Positions 27,076 to 36,956 of a stretch of DNA of 64,000 nucleotides are shown one piece after another. Origin of the DNA: Marinicella meishanensis (lineage in GTDB: Bacteria; Pseudomonadota; Gammaproteobacteria; Xanthomonadales; Marinicellaceae); NCBI RefSeq assembly GCF_019931145.1, contig NZ_JAIOUV010000011.1:1-64000 (forward strand), given 5' to 3'. Under the pieces are notes generated by a model. The model did not search any database and was not told the origin of the DNA. It saw only the letters and a program-made list of their open reading frames with translations. Positions within the stretch are counted from its first letter, which is position 1, and each line of letters opens with the position of its first letter. The position numbers and the translations under genes were made by a program.

Positions 27076-27524
27076 TTGCTTTTCTCGGCGCACAACAGGT
27101 CGGCCTTGGCCACCACTTTGCCTTCTACTGTGGCTTTGCATTGGTACAAAGTCATGTTCTTGATGACCTTCTTGATCTGACATTCAAAAATTAATTGGTC
27201 GCCAGGCACCACGATCTGGCTGAATTTGGCGTTGTCCACTTTGACCAAATAAAACAAGGCATCGTGGGCGGTGCCAGAACGGGACAATTGGGTCAGCACC
27301 CCAGCGGCTTGGGCCATGGCTTCGATCAGCATCACCCCAGGCATCACCGGATGCCCTGGAAAATGACCTTGGAATTGGGGCTCATTGAAAGTCACGTTTT
27401 TGCAGGCTTTGATCCACTCACCTGCGGCATAGTCCAGTACCCGATCGACCAACAAAAATGGATACCGATGTGGAATCAGCTGCATGATTTGTTCAACGTC
27501 GGCAGTCTTGTTTGGCTCAGTCAT
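27072..27524 (-). CDS. fabZ: 3-hydroxyacyl-ACP dehydratase FabZ
   Basis: FabZ dehydrates 3-hydroxyacyl-ACP in fatty acid elongation. The 150-aa hot-dog-fold protein contains LIPHRYPFLLVDRV near 16-29 and the active-site segment FQGHFPGHPVMPGVMLIEAMAQ with H54 and E68. The start at 27524 has GGAGA about 7 bases upstream and lies within the last codons of lpxD (8-base overlap). Its place between lpxD and lpxA is the standard one and balances fatty acid flow with lipid A synthesis, since both compete for 3-hydroxyacyl-ACP. Confidence 0.98.
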   Translation of the reverse strand: MTEPNKTADVEQIMQLIPHRYPFLLVDRVLDYAAGEWIKACKNVTFNEPQFQGHFPGHPVMPGVMLIEAMAQAAGVLTQLSRSGTAHDALFYLVKVDNAKFSQIVVPGDQLIFECQIKKVIKNMTLYQCKATVEGKVVAKADLLCAEKSK

Positions 27525-28539
27525 TTGTTTTTTTCTCCAATTGTTTGACCCGACGGGCGATTTGATCCAGTTGCCGGGTGCGCACCGCATTGCGGCGCCA
27601 TTGTTGGGTGGTTTGTAAGGGTGCCACCGAACTGTAAGAGTCTGGCTTGGTGATGGAATGGGTGACCAGAGCCATGGCTTGTATGGTGACGCCATCGCAT
27701 ATTTTAATGTGACCCACGATGCCAACACCACCACCGATCAAACAATTTTTGCCGATTTCAGCCGATCCGGCCACGGCGGTGCAGCCGGCGATCACCGTGT
27801 GGTCGCCTATGACCACGTTGTGGCCAATTTGAATTTGGTTGTCCAGCCGCACATCGCGGCCCAACACAGTGTTTTCGATGGCCCCACAATCAATGGTGGT
27901 GTTGGCCCCGATCTCACAATCATCGCCAATTTCGACCACCCCGGTTTGGGGTATCTTCACCCAGCCGTCACGGTCCCGGGCCAAACCAAAACCATCGGCC
28001 CCAATCACCGCACCTGGGTGCACCATGACCCGCTCACCCAACACACAACCGGCTTCGATTTTGACCCCGGCTTTGAGCTGACATTCACGGCCCAGAGTCA
28101 CATTCTTAGCGATGCTGACATGGGCAGCCAAATCACAACCGTCACCAATTTGGACGCCCGCTCCAATCACCACCAACGGACCGATGTTAACGTCATCGCC
28201 GATCACCGCCGTTGCATCCACCACCGCACTGGGATGGCGGTGGGCGGCTGGTCGTTGGGCTTGGTTAAGGGCTTGAAAAGTTTGGGCCACATGCGCAAAA
28301 GTGACATAAGGATCCTCACTGAGCAAGGCATTACCGGTGAATTCTGCGGCCACGTCAGGGGCCAAAATCACAGCACCGGCTTGGCTGGTGTTCAGGTGTT
28401 GGGTGTATTTGGGGTTGGCCAGAAAACTGATTTGGTGGGGTTGGGCCCGTTCCAATGTGGCCACTGCCTGCAATTCCGTTTGGCCGTCACCTTGAAATGA
28501 CAGGTGCAACTTTTTGGCCAGTTCGGCTAAAGTGATCAT
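27517..28539 (-). CDS. lpxD: UDP-3-O-(3-hydroxyacyl)glucosamine N-acyltransferase
   Basis: LpxD adds the N-linked 3-hydroxyacyl chain in lipid A synthesis. The 340-aa protein has a small N-terminal uridine-binding domain (about 1-100), then hexapeptide repeats of a left-handed beta helix (DVNIGPLVVIGAGVQIGDG...) with the active-site His in QIGHNVVIGDHTVIAGC near 238, and a short C-terminal helix (RTRQLDQIARRVKQLEKK). It follows the skp stop by 8 bases. Confidence 0.98.
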   Translation of the reverse strand: MITLAELAKKLHLSFQGDGQTELQAVATLERAQPHQISFLANPKYTQHLNTSQAGAVILAPDVAAEFTGNALLSEDPYVTFAHVAQTFQALNQAQRPAAHRHPSAVVDATAVIGDDVNIGPLVVIGAGVQIGDGCDLAAHVSIAKNVTLGRECQLKAGVKIEAGCVLGERVMVHPGAVIGADGFGLARDRDGWVKIPQTGVVEIGDDCEIGANTTIDCGAIENTVLGRDVRLDNQIQIGHNVVIGDHTVIAGCTAVAGSAEIGKNCLIGGGVGIVGHIKICDGVTIQAMALVTHSITKPDSYSSVAPLQTTQQWRRNAVRTRQLDQIARRVKQLEKKTND

Positions 28540-28547
28540 CCGCTGAC

Positions 28548-29066
28548 TTATTGGCCTGAGGAATAATCGGATCGCAGCTGTTGCAAAATTTCTTCGGTGA
28601 TGTCGATCTCATCGTTGGCGTACAAAATCGCATTGATGAGAATCGCATCATAACCGTGGGTTTGGGCGTATTCAGCCACCACGGTTTTGATTTGATTCTG
28701 CACTTCATCCACCAATTGTGAATTGCGGATGGTGATGGCGTCTTTGAGGTCTTCCTTGGCCCGCCTGACTTGGCGATCGAGGATCCGCGCCCGTTCTTGC
28801 AGTTCCAGCAATTTGTCTGGCGTCATGAAGTTGCCTTCTTTGCTGATGGTGTCTTCCAAAGACTGCAAATCGGCTTCTTGTTCAGAAATGCGGCTGTTTT
28901 GTTCTTCAAACTCGGTGGTCAGGGTTTGGTTGGCATCCAAAATTTGCGGCGATTGACTGATCAACACATTCATGTCGACATAGCCGATCTTGCCTTGCGC
29001 TGCGGCGGTACCCAGCCACAACATGTGGCTCAGCAAAGTCAGCAACATGATCCGCCGCATGCCCAT
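28548..29066 (-). CDS. skp: Periplasmic chaperone Skp/OmpH
   Basis: Skp holds unfolded outer-membrane proteins in the periplasm on their way to BamA. The 172-aa product has a signal peptide (about 1-22, cut after AAAQ or AQG), the family's start GKIGYVDMNVLISQSP, and a long charged helical hairpin (about 48-130: FEEQNSRISEQEADLQSLED..) that forms the tentacles. Two near starts exist, 29066 and 29060; 29066 is used. An upstream in-frame start at 29144 would overlap bamA by over 70 bases and is rejected. Position between bamA and lpxD is conserved. Confidence 0.93.
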   Translation of the reverse strand: MGMRRIMLLTLLSHMLWLGTAAAQGKIGYVDMNVLISQSPQILDANQTLTTEFEEQNSRISEQEADLQSLEDTISKEGNFMTPDKLLELQERARILDRQVRRAKEDLKDAITIRNSQLVDEVQNQIKTVVAEYAQTHGYDAILINAILYANDEIDITEEILQQLRSDYSSGQ

Positions 29067-29070
29067 CGGA

Positions 29071-31542
29071 TCAGAAGGTGTTTCCGAAGGTGAATTGCAA
29101 GCGTTCGGTGCGGTCTTTGTCGTCGTTGTTGAACGGGTAGGCATAGGAAATCACGATGGGTCCAACCGGGGCCTGCCACTTCAAAGCAAAACCGGTCGAC
29201 ATCCGCAATTCACGGGCCTCAAAACTGTCGAAATCATCGAACACGTTACCCACATCCACAAACCAGGCCAACCGCGCTGCATTGCTGGAGTCTTTGGCAA
29301 ATGGTGTGGGGAACACGACTTCGGCTGAACCCACCACCTTGAAAGAACCCCCAATCGGGTCGCCGGATTGCGACGTGGTCGGGAAACCGGCTTCTTCTTC
29401 CCGGGGGCCGCCGACCAAGGATTTGGGACCCAAGGTGTTGTCGTCATAGCCCCGCACGGAGCTCACACCACCGGCAAAGAAGTTTTCAAAGAACGGCAAA
29501 CCTGAGGTGTCACCATAACCATCACCGTAACCAATTTCTCCGCGCAACGACAAAGTCAGTTTGTCGGTCAATGGAAACAGGATGTTTTCCTTGATGTTGA
29601 TTTTGTAAAACTCGGCGGTACTGCTGGGCAATGAGGCTTCAAATCCAATCGAATGGTAAGCGCCACGGGTCGGGTTGAAATAGCGGTTGCGGCTGTCCCG
29701 GGCCCAACGGGCTTGGGTTTTGTATAGGGTAAAGGCCCGACGGTATTGGAAGGGCACGTCAATCAATTCACCTTCGGTACCGGTGGCCGGTGGAATCAAG
29801 CCATCGTCATAACACTGTCCGGTCAAAGTCGGCAAGTTTTCATCGTCTTCCGGGCGCACAATGGTTTGACAGGCAAAGGCGTAACCACCCAAGTCCAGCA
29901 GGTCATCAATGATGGCATCGGCGGTGATGCCTTCGTTGGCCCGCAACGAAATCCGCTCATACGACAGGTTGGTGTAAATGCGGTCAAACTCGGTGATGGG
30001 GAAACTGGCCTGTACGCCCAAGGAGCCATTGGTCGAGTTGTATTGTGCGATGTTGGCATCACCCTGATCGATGTTGGTGAAATTCAAACTGTAACCCAAA
30101 GAAATGCCGTCATCGGTGAAGTAAGGGTTTTCATACAACAAGTTCAGTCGTTTGTAGAAATCTGAGGTGTTCACCGCCACCGACAAGGTGTTGCCGGTGC
30201 CCAACAAGTTCTGCAACGACACACTGGTGGAGAAGTTCAAGCCGCTGACTTGTGAGTAACCCAAACCAAAAGTGAATTGACCTGAGTTGCGTTCTTTGAC
30301 TGTGACATTGACGTCGATCTGGTCTTCGGTGCCAGGCACCTGTTGGGTCTCAATCTCCACTTCCTCAAAATATGGCTTTTGCTGCAGCCGCAATTTGGAG
30401 CGGTCAATCAAAGCCTGTGAGAACCAAGCCCCTTCGAACTGCCGCATTTCACGGCGCAACACCTCGTCTTTGGTTTTGGTGTTGCCAATGAAGTTGATGC
30501 GGCGCACATAGACTTTTTTACCAGGCACCACAAAATAAGTCACGTCCACGGTTTTTTCTTCTTCATTGACCTCAGTCACTGGTTGAATTTCAGCAAAGGC
30601 ATAACCGCGGTTGGACAACACCGCCTTGAGGGTGGTGCTGGTGGATTCGATGGCATTTTGCGAAAAGGTGTTGCCGGCAGAGGTCAACAAATACCGCTGC
30701 AGGATCTCTTTATCAAAAATCAGATTACCGGTCAGTTCCTGTTCACCAAAGGTAAACTGGTCGCCTTCCTGGATGTTGGCGGTGATGTAGATGTCTTTTT
30801 TGTCACTGCTGATGGTCACTTGCACCGATTCCACTTCGGCGTTCACATAGCCACGATCCAGGTAATACGATTTCAGTTTCTCCAGGTCACCGTTCAATTT
30901 TTCTTTGGAATATTGGTCGTCTTGAGAATACCAGGACAACCAATTGGTGGTGTCTGACTCAAACGCTTCGATCAGCTCTTCATCGGTGAATACGGTGTTA
31001 CCCACGATCTTGATGTGTTTGATTTTGGCTGACTTGCCTTCGTCGATGTTGATGTTGATCAACACCCGGTTGCGGTCCAACTCCATGACATTGGTGTCGA
31101 TGTCGACATTGTACTTACCGCGGGAGAAGAACTGTTGCACCAGCTCATTTTTCACCTTATCCAGTTCCAAGCGATCAAACACCTCACCCTCGGCCAAGCC
31201 AATGCTGTTCAAGCCAGCCATCAACTCTTCGGTTTTGATGCTCTTATTACCACTGATGCGAATGGTGGCGATGGCCGGACGCTCTTCCACCTGAATGATC
31301 AGGACATCACCGTCCTTGAGCATTTTCACATCGTGGAAATATCCGGTCGAGAAGACACTTTTGATACCGGCCCTGATGGCATCAGAGTCCACCACGTCAC
31401 CCCGTTCAATTGGCAGGTATGAAAAGATGGTTCCGTGAGAGATTCGATCAGCCCCCAAAATCCTGATGTCACTGACCGTAAACGGGTCCATTGCTTTCGC
31501 GGCAGACGTCAAAAGCATCAAAAGTAAAACTAGATTTCGCAT
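29071..31542 (-). CDS. bamA: Outer-membrane protein assembly factor BamA
   Basis: BamA is the core of the BAM complex, inserting beta-barrel proteins into the outer membrane. The 823-aa precursor has a signal peptide (about 1-17), five POTRA domains (about 22-420; the first begins FTVSDIRILGADRISHGTIFSYLP) and a 16-strand barrel with the conserved loop motif VRGY (VSSVRGYDDNTLGP). It ends LQFTFGNTF with a C-terminal Phe. One barrel loop carries a cysteine pair (FACQTIVRPEDDENLPTLTGQC), not typical of E. coli BamA. It is 27 bases downstream of rseP. Confidence 0.98.
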   Translation of the reverse strand: MRNLVLLLMLLTSAAKAMDPFTVSDIRILGADRISHGTIFSYLPIERGDVVDSDAIRAGIKSVFSTGYFHDVKMLKDGDVLIIQVEERPAIATIRISGNKSIKTEELMAGLNSIGLAEGEVFDRLELDKVKNELVQQFFSRGKYNVDIDTNVMELDRNRVLININIDEGKSAKIKHIKIVGNTVFTDEELIEAFESDTTNWLSWYSQDDQYSKEKLNGDLEKLKSYYLDRGYVNAEVESVQVTISSDKKDIYITANIQEGDQFTFGEQELTGNLIFDKEILQRYLLTSAGNTFSQNAIESTSTTLKAVLSNRGYAFAEIQPVTEVNEEEKTVDVTYFVVPGKKVYVRRINFIGNTKTKDEVLRREMRQFEGAWFSQALIDRSKLRLQQKPYFEEVEIETQQVPGTEDQIDVNVTVKERNSGQFTFGLGYSQVSGLNFSTSVSLQNLLGTGNTLSVAVNTSDFYKRLNLLYENPYFTDDGISLGYSLNFTNIDQGDANIAQYNSTNGSLGVQASFPITEFDRIYTNLSYERISLRANEGITADAIIDDLLDLGGYAFACQTIVRPEDDENLPTLTGQCYDDGLIPPATGTEGELIDVPFQYRRAFTLYKTQARWARDSRNRYFNPTRGAYHSIGFEASLPSSTAEFYKINIKENILFPLTDKLTLSLRGEIGYGDGYGDTSGLPFFENFFAGGVSSVRGYDDNTLGPKSLVGGPREEEAGFPTTSQSGDPIGGSFKVVGSAEVVFPTPFAKDSSNAARLAWFVDVGNVFDDFDSFEARELRMSTGFALKWQAPVGPIVISYAYPFNNDDKDRTERLQFTFGNTF

Positions 31543-31569
31543 ATGGTTTAATTATTGTTTTTCGGTATT

Positions 31570-32937
31570 TTAAGACACTGACCTTAAAATGTCGTTATAA
31601 AATGCTAAAGACATCAAAGAAATTAGCAGAAACATTCCGACCAACTGGGCCTTCATTTCAAATTGTTCGCTCAGGGGTGAACCCTTGATTTTCTCAAACA
31701 TCAGGAACAACATTTGCCCCCCATCCAGCATCGGGATGGGCAACAGATTGATGATCCCCAGGGACAAACTGACCAAAGCCAAAAACGACAGGTACCAAGC
31801 CAAGCCCCTGGCGGCCGACTCATTGGCCACCTGAGCAATGGTGATGGGACCGGATAAATTTTTCACCGAGGCCTTGCCGGTGACCAGCTTCCACATCATT
31901 TCCAATGACTTGCCGGTGATCTTACCCATTTGCATGAATGCTTGGGGTACCGACTCCATGGGCCCATAGGACAAGTTGAAGTACAAGCTGTTGCGGTAAG
32001 CCAAATCGGCTTCGGTAGGTGCCACTGGACGCACGCCTAAGACTTGCTTACTGCTGTCATTGGGATCTGCGGCCAAACCCGGTACGGTGACCGTGCGGGC
32101 TGAACCCTGGCGCCGAAAATCAACAGTGATGGGACCGTCACCGAGTTGGTTGATCTGATTCACCAAAGCATACCAATCAACCACGGCTTGGCCATTGATG
32201 TGGGTGATTTCATCGCCGGCTTGTAGCCCGGCTTGGGCCGCCGGTAAGGTGGTATCCAGCTCGTCCAGCACAGCGGGCACCGGCACGCGGTATGCCTGCA
32301 AGCCAATGTGCTCAATCATTTCTTCTTCGGCCACCTCATCACCCAATTGTGACAACGGCAGGGTGCGGGTCAACCGGGTGCCAGTGGCGGTTTGCACGTC
32401 CACCTCAACATCGCGTCGGTCGATGCCGGCCGTGATCAGACTCAGGGACACATCAGACCAGGTTCTGATGGCTTCACCATCGATGGTTTTGAGCTGATCT
32501 TTTTCGGCAAAGCCAGCACTTTGCATGATCTTTTGCGGTTCACCCAAGGTCGGGGTGATTTCATTTTTGCCCACCACAAACATCAGCCAATACAAGAAGA
32601 AGGCCAAAATAAAGTTAAACGCCGGCCCAGCAAACATGATCAAAAAACGTTGCCAGGTGGGTTTGCTGTTGAAGGTTTGGTCGCGGTGCTCGGCGGCCAC
32701 CTCACAATCCCGCTCATCCAGCATTTTCACATAGCCGCCCAACGGAATCGGCGCCACCGCAATTTCAGAGCCGTGCTTGTCATTACGGGACCAAATCGGC
32801 TTACCAAAACCCACACTGAAGCGCAGCACCTTCACTTTGAACAAACGGGCCATCCAAAAATGGCCCAATTCATGGAAGGTGACCAACACACCCAAGGTGA
32901 TGATCAACCAAAATATACTGCCCAATAAAGTCGTCAT
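31570..32937 (-). CDS. rseP: RIP site-2 zinc metalloprotease RseP
   Basis: RseP cleaves anti-sigma factor RseA within the membrane in the envelope stress response and trims signal peptides. The 455-aa protein has the zinc motif H22-E-L-G-H26 in the first membrane segment, two tandem PDZ domains (about 120-290) and the second active-site motif PMLDGGQ near the C-terminus (Asp of LDG). It overlaps dxr by 4 bases. Location upstream of bamA links stress control with outer-membrane assembly. Confidence 0.97.
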   Translation of the reverse strand: MTTLLGSIFWLIITLGVLVTFHELGHFWMARLFKVKVLRFSVGFGKPIWSRNDKHGSEIAVAPIPLGGYVKMLDERDCEVAAEHRDQTFNSKPTWQRFLIMFAGPAFNFILAFFLYWLMFVVGKNEITPTLGEPQKIMQSAGFAEKDQLKTIDGEAIRTWSDVSLSLITAGIDRRDVEVDVQTATGTRLTRTLPLSQLGDEVAEEEMIEHIGLQAYRVPVPAVLDELDTTLPAAQAGLQAGDEITHINGQAVVDWYALVNQINQLGDGPITVDFRRQGSARTVTVPGLAADPNDSSKQVLGVRPVAPTEADLAYRNSLYFNLSYGPMESVPQAFMQMGKITGKSLEMMWKLVTGKASVKNLSGPITIAQVANESAARGLAWYLSFLALVSLSLGIINLLPIPMLDGGQMLFLMFEKIKGSPLSEQFEMKAQLVGMFLLISLMSLAFYNDILRSVS

Positions 32938-34115
32938 AAGTTGTTGTTTGTTTCGTTGATGGCGGTTTCGGTTCGCTGCCTGACTGCTTGGTCCAGTGCT
33001 TGTAAATGCGCCAATGATTCGACCGGTTTAACCGCCGTCATGTTCAATATTTTATCATTGAACACCGGTATCTGGTCAAACCGGATGCGGCCGGCCAAAA
33101 AGGCTGCCACTGTGACTTCATTGGCGGCATTCAGAATGGCTGGCGCGGTGCCGCCCAATTGAATGGCCTCTTTGGCCAGTTTCAAGCAGGGAAATTTGTT
33201 GGTGTCGGCGGCCTCGAAAGTCAGTTGTTGGTGCTGAATCAGGTCCAGAAAATCCGCCCCGTTGGTCAACCTTTGTCCCAAGCCCAAACCATGGGCAATG
33301 GGAATGCGCATGTCCGGGCAGCCCATTTGCGCCAGCACCGAACCGTCAATGAAATTGACCATGGAGTGGATGATGCTTTGCGGATGCACCACCACATCGA
33401 TGTCGTTGCTGGGCATGTGGAACAACCAATGGGCTTCGATCACTTCCAGCCCTTTGTTCATCAGGGTCGCTGAATCCACCGATATTTTCGCCCCCATGTC
33501 CCATTTTGGATGGGCCACCGCTTCTGCTGGGGTGATGTCTTTGAAGGTGTCAGCGTGGCGTTGTAAAAACGGTCCACCGGAGGCGGTTAAGGTGATGGAT
33601 TTGACGTCATCAGGTCGCGTGCCGGTGACATATTGGCGATCCAGACATTGGTAGATGGCGTTGTGTTCTGAGTCCAGCGGAATGATCCGTGCGCCAGAGG
33701 CTGCTGCCGCCTGCATCACCAAATGACCGGCCGCCACAATGGCTTCTTTGTTGGCCAACAACAAGGTCTTGCCGGCTTGGACCGCGGCCAGCACCGAGGC
33801 CATGCCGGCATTGCCCACAATACCGGCCACCACCAAGTCCACATCGACTTGTTGCACCACTTGATTCAGGGCCTCTGGGCCTTGGTGCACCTCACAACCA
33901 CTGCCGGCCAATGCGGCGGACACGGTTTGCCAGGTGGCAGGATCGGTGATGACCACATGTTGGGGGCGGAACTGTTGCGCCAATTGGGTGATTTTGGCCG
34001 CGTTGCGATGGGCACTGAGGGTGTGCACCGCAAAGCGGTCAGGGTGTGCCGCGATGACATCGAGGGTTGAATCTCCGATGGATCCGGTGGCACCAAGGAC
34101 AGCGACGTTTTGCAT
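32934..34115 (-). CDS. dxr: 1-deoxy-D-xylulose 5-phosphate reductoisomerase
   Basis: Dxr converts DXP to MEP with NADPH, the first committed step of the non-mevalonate isoprenoid pathway. The 393-aa protein begins with the nucleotide-binding motif VLGATGSIGDSTLDVI, contains LLANKEAIVAAG near 120 and the metal/substrate segment IIPLDSEHNAIYQCL with its Asp-Ser-Glu near 148-150. Length is typical (E. coli 398). It starts 6 bases after the cdsA stop, and its end overlaps rseP. It supplies precursors for UppS encoded two genes upstream. Confidence 0.98.
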   Translation of the reverse strand: MQNVAVLGATGSIGDSTLDVIAAHPDRFAVHTLSAHRNAAKITQLAQQFRPQHVVITDPATWQTVSAALAGSGCEVHQGPEALNQVVQQVDVDLVVAGIVGNAGMASVLAAVQAGKTLLLANKEAIVAAGHLVMQAAAASGARIIPLDSEHNAIYQCLDRQYVTGTRPDDVKSITLTASGGPFLQRHADTFKDITPAEAVAHPKWDMGAKISVDSATLMNKGLEVIEAHWLFHMPSNDIDVVVHPQSIIHSMVNFIDGSVLAQMGCPDMRIPIAHGLGLGQRLTNGADFLDLIQHQQLTFEAADTNKFPCLKLAKEAIQLGGTAPAILNAANEVTVAAFLAGRIRFDQIPVFNDKILNMTAVKPVESLAHLQALDQAVRQRTETAINETNNNL

Positions 34116-34121
34116 GGCAAA

Positions 34122-34919
34122 TTATTGGATGTGGGGCAGAAAATAAGCGAACAACGGGGCGGCGGCGATCAAGCTGTCAAACCGATCGATGAAACCGCCA
34201 TGCCCAGGCAACAATTGCGAACTGTCTTTCACCCCGGCTTGTCGTTTGCCCAAACTGGCGGCCAAATCACCGACCACTGAAAACAACGCAATCGGCATCA
34301 TCAACAACATGGCTTGCCACCAAACCCAACCCAGGTAATGGCTGATGATGGCGGCATACAGGCCGACAAAAATCATCGCCCCAATCACGCCCTCCCAGGT
34401 TTTACCGGGGGAAATGTTGATGGCCAATTTGTGTTTACCCAAGGTTTTGCCGCTGGCATAGGCGCCAATGTCTGCCACCCAGATCAGGAAAAACAACACC
34501 AAGGTCAACCAAGGTCCGCGGTCCATTTCATGCAATTGATTGATGCTGATGGCAAACAACATGATGGCAACCACACCCAACAAGCCCTTGATGACAGTCT
34601 GCTGTGGCCGGTTGTCATATCCCCAACGGTGATTCATCAACCAGATCACCGCCAACAACCACACCACCGCATAAACGATGATCCAGTGTTGGGGGGCGGT
34701 AGGCCAGACAAAGATCAACACCGCGGTCAAAGCCGTCAAGGTGATGGCATTGATGGCCGCCAAACCAGCCGGCAGTTGGTTGATTTTCAACCATTCCCAG
34801 GTGGCCGCCAGTTGGATGATGGCAATCAACGCGGCAAAACCCCAAGTTTGCCCATAAATGACCAATGCCAACAAAATGGGGGCCAAAAGGACGGCGGTGA
34901 TGATGCGTTGTTTAAGCAT
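34122..34919 (-). CDS. cdsA: Phosphatidate cytidylyltransferase (CDP-diglyceride synthase)
   Basis: CdsA makes CDP-diacylglycerol, the precursor of all bacterial phospholipids, in the inner membrane. The 265-aa protein has about seven or eight membrane segments and the family signature near the C-terminus, GDLAASLGKRQAGVKDSSQLLPGHGG followed by DRFDS. The start at 34919 (MLKQRII) is used since the hydrophobic part begins at once; an in-frame ATG at 34970 would add 17 residues and overlap uppS by 59 bases. With the chosen start the overlap is 8 bases. Confidence 0.96.
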   Translation of the reverse strand: MLKQRIITAVLLAPILLALVIYGQTWGFAALIAIIQLAATWEWLKINQLPAGLAAINAITLTALTAVLIFVWPTAPQHWIIVYAVVWLLAVIWLMNHRWGYDNRPQQTVIKGLLGVVAIMLFAISINQLHEMDRGPWLTLVLFFLIWVADIGAYASGKTLGKHKLAINISPGKTWEGVIGAMIFVGLYAAIISHYLGWVWWQAMLLMMPIALFSVVGDLAASLGKRQAGVKDSSQLLPGHGGFIDRFDSLIAAAPLFAYFLPHIQ

Positions 34920-35625
34920 TGACTTGCTCACTGGTTTGGCCGAAACGGCGTTCTCTGAGGTTGAAGGCATCGACCACTTTCAACAAGGCATCGGCATCAA
35001 AATCGGGCCACAGGGTGTCGACAAAAAACACTTCGGCATAGGCGATTTGCCACAACAAAAAATTGGAAATGCGGTGTTCGCCGCCGGTGCGAATCAACAA
35101 ATCGACGGCCGGTTGGTCGGCCAGCGACAAATGACTTTGGAATTGTTGTTCAGTCACAGTGGTGGGATCCAGCCCTTGTTGACTGACCTCCTGCGCCATT
35201 TTGCGGGCGGCTTGCAACACGTCCCACTTGCCACCGTAGTTGACCGCGATGTTCAGGTTCATGCGATGTTGACTGGGTTTTAGGCTGGCCACTTCATGCA
35301 TTTTTCTTTGCAGTTTGTCGGAAAATTGGGTCAAGTCACCAATGAAATTCTGTTGCACCCCTTGGGCCAACAGCTCCGGCGTTTCTTTGTTCAGCGAGCG
35401 CATGAACAAGTCCATCAAGCGCTGCACTTCTTTGGCTGGACGAGACCAGTTTTCGCTGCTGAACGCGAACAGGGTCAATGAGGGGATGCCCAGTTGCACA
35501 CAGGTTTCGATGGTGGAACGGACGGTTTTTACCCCGGCCTGGTGACCGAAGGTGCGGGGTCTTTTGCGTTGAGTGGCCCATCGCCCGTTTCCGTCCATGA
35601 TGATGGCGATGTGCTGAATACTCAT
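34912..35625 (-). CDS. uppS: Undecaprenyl diphosphate synthase
   Basis: UppS condenses eight isopentenyl diphosphates onto FPP in cis to give the C55 carrier for cell-wall synthesis. The 237-aa protein shows HIAIIMDGNGRWA with the catalytic Asp D11, the FAFSSENWSRP motif near 72-82, and the C-terminal RTGGEHRISNFLLWQIAYAE substrate-binding segment near 195. Length is typical. It lies 28 bases downstream of frr and overlaps cdsA. Confidence 0.98.
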   Translation of the reverse strand: MSIQHIAIIMDGNGRWATQRKRPRTFGHQAGVKTVRSTIETCVQLGIPSLTLFAFSSENWSRPAKEVQRLMDLFMRSLNKETPELLAQGVQQNFIGDLTQFSDKLQRKMHEVASLKPSQHRMNLNIAVNYGGKWDVLQAARKMAQEVSQQGLDPTTVTEQQFQSHLSLADQPAVDLLIRTGGEHRISNFLLWQIAYAEVFFVDTLWPDFDADALLKVVDAFNLRERRFGQTSEQVNA

Positions 35626-35653
35626 GATGCCGTGATGACTCGTGGTGCTGGGG

Positions 35654-36211
35654 TCAGATTTCCATCAATTCCTTTTCTTTTTCGGACACCACATTGTCCA
35701 CTTGACCGACGAATTTATCGGTCACTTCCTGTACCCGCTTTTCAGCCCCATGCAAATCATCTTCGGTGATGTCTTTGTCATTGAGCATTTGTTTCAAATG
35801 GGTGTTGGCGTCGCGGCGGATGTTGCGCAGCGCGATTTTGCTGTTTTCAGCAATTTGCCCCACCAACCGCACCAAGTCTTTGCGCCGTTCTTCGGTCAAA
35901 GGTGGCAATGGAATGCGAATGACCATGCCAGCACTGACTGGGTTTAAGCCCAAATTGGAGGACATGATGGCCTTTTCAATCGGCTCAATCATGGTTTTCT
36001 CCCAAGGCGTTACGGTCAAAGTCCGGGAATCCTGTACCGCCACGTTGGCCACTTGATTCAGTGCCGAGGCAGACCCGTAATAATCGACCATGATGCCATC
36101 CAGCAAACTGACATTGGCCCGACCGGTGCGCACCCCTTTCAATTCATTGTGCAAGGCCTCAATGGTTTTGCTCATGCGTTGATCGGCTTCTTTAATGATG
36201 TCGTTGATCAT
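35654..36211 (-). CDS. frr: Ribosome recycling factor
   Basis: RRF splits post-termination ribosomes with EF-G. The 185-aa protein has the same length as E. coli RRF and the family features: a helical N-terminus (ALHNELKGVRTGRANVSLLD), the small domain with VTPWEKTMIEPIEKAI, and the C-terminal helix (RDANTHLKQMLNDKDITEDD). AAGGAG precedes ATG 36211 by about 7 bases; a TTG one codon earlier is possible but not needed. It starts 13 bases after pyrH ends. Confidence 0.98.
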   Translation of the reverse strand: MINDIIKEADQRMSKTIEALHNELKGVRTGRANVSLLDGIMVDYYGSASALNQVANVAVQDSRTLTVTPWEKTMIEPIEKAIMSSNLGLNPVSAGMVIRIPLPPLTEERRKDLVRLVGQIAENSKIALRNIRRDANTHLKQMLNDKDITEDDLHGAEKRVQEVTDKFVGQVDNVVSEKEKELMEI

Positions 36212-36224
36212 CAATTTCTCCTTA

Positions 36225-36956
36225 TTATTCAGCGGTCACTACGGTACCAATGTTACTGCCCTTGACGATTTCCATCAATGCATTTTCTTGGTTCATGTTA
36301 AAGATTCGAATTGGCATTTTGCGATCGCGGCACAGGACCACCGCAGAGGTGTCCATCACCGCCAGCTTCTTCTCAATCACTTCGTCATATGTCAAATGAT
36401 CGTATTTGTAGGCGCTGGGGTCTTTGACCGGATCGGCCGAATAAATGCCATCCACTTTGGTGGCTTTGAGGACGATGTCGGCATTGATTTCAATGGCCCG
36501 CAGGCTGGCCGCCGAGTCGGTGGTGAAGAAGGGATTGCCGATGCCGGCGGCAAACACCGTGATGTTGCCTTTTTGCAGGTGTCTGATGGCCCGACGGCGG
36601 ATGTAATCTTCACACACTTCGTGGATGCCAATGGCTGACATCACCCGCACTTTCACCCCTTGTTTTTCTAAGGCGTTTTGTAGTGCCAGTGAATTCATCA
36701 CCGTGGCCAGCATGCCCATGTGGTCACCGGTCACCCGGTCGATGCCAGATTTACTCAGGCCGGCCCCACGGAAGATGTTGCCGCCACCGATGACGATGCC
36801 GATCTCAACGCCCAGGCGGTGTACCTGGGCGATTTCTTGAGACAGGCGGTTGATGACCTGAGGATCAATGCCATAATCCTCAGCGCCCATCAAGGCTTCG
36901 CCGCTGAGTTTCAGCAGAATTCTTTGGTATTTCAGTGAATCAGTATCAGTTTCCAC
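36225..36956 (-). CDS. pyrH: Uridylate kinase
   Basis: PyrH phosphorylates UMP to UDP. The 243-aa amino-acid-kinase-family protein shows [13 protein letters not shown] near 11-23, the glycine-rich [13 protein letters not shown] near 53-65 and [16 protein letters not shown] near 160. The start codon is GTG at 36956, 11 bases inside the end of tsf, so translation is probably coupled. The family is usually allosterically regulated by UTP and GTP. Confidence 0.97.
   Translation of the reverse strand: METDTDSLKYQRILLKLSGEALMGAEDYGIDPQVINRLSQEIAQVHRLGVEIGIVIGGGNIFRGAGLSKSGIDRVTGDHMGMLATVMNSLALQNALEKQGVKVRVMSAIGIHEVCEDYIRRRAIRHLQKGNITVFAAGIGNPFFTTDSAASLRAIEINADIVLKATKVDGIYSADPVKDPSAYKYDHLTYDEVIEKKLAVMDTSAVVLCRDRKMPIRIFNMNQENALMEIVKGSNIGTVVTAE

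Noticed and set aside
27658-28500. Long open frame antisense to lpxD
   Set aside because: It is a mirror of lpxD codons, has no ribosome binding site and no recognisable protein; many such antisense frames occur in this window.
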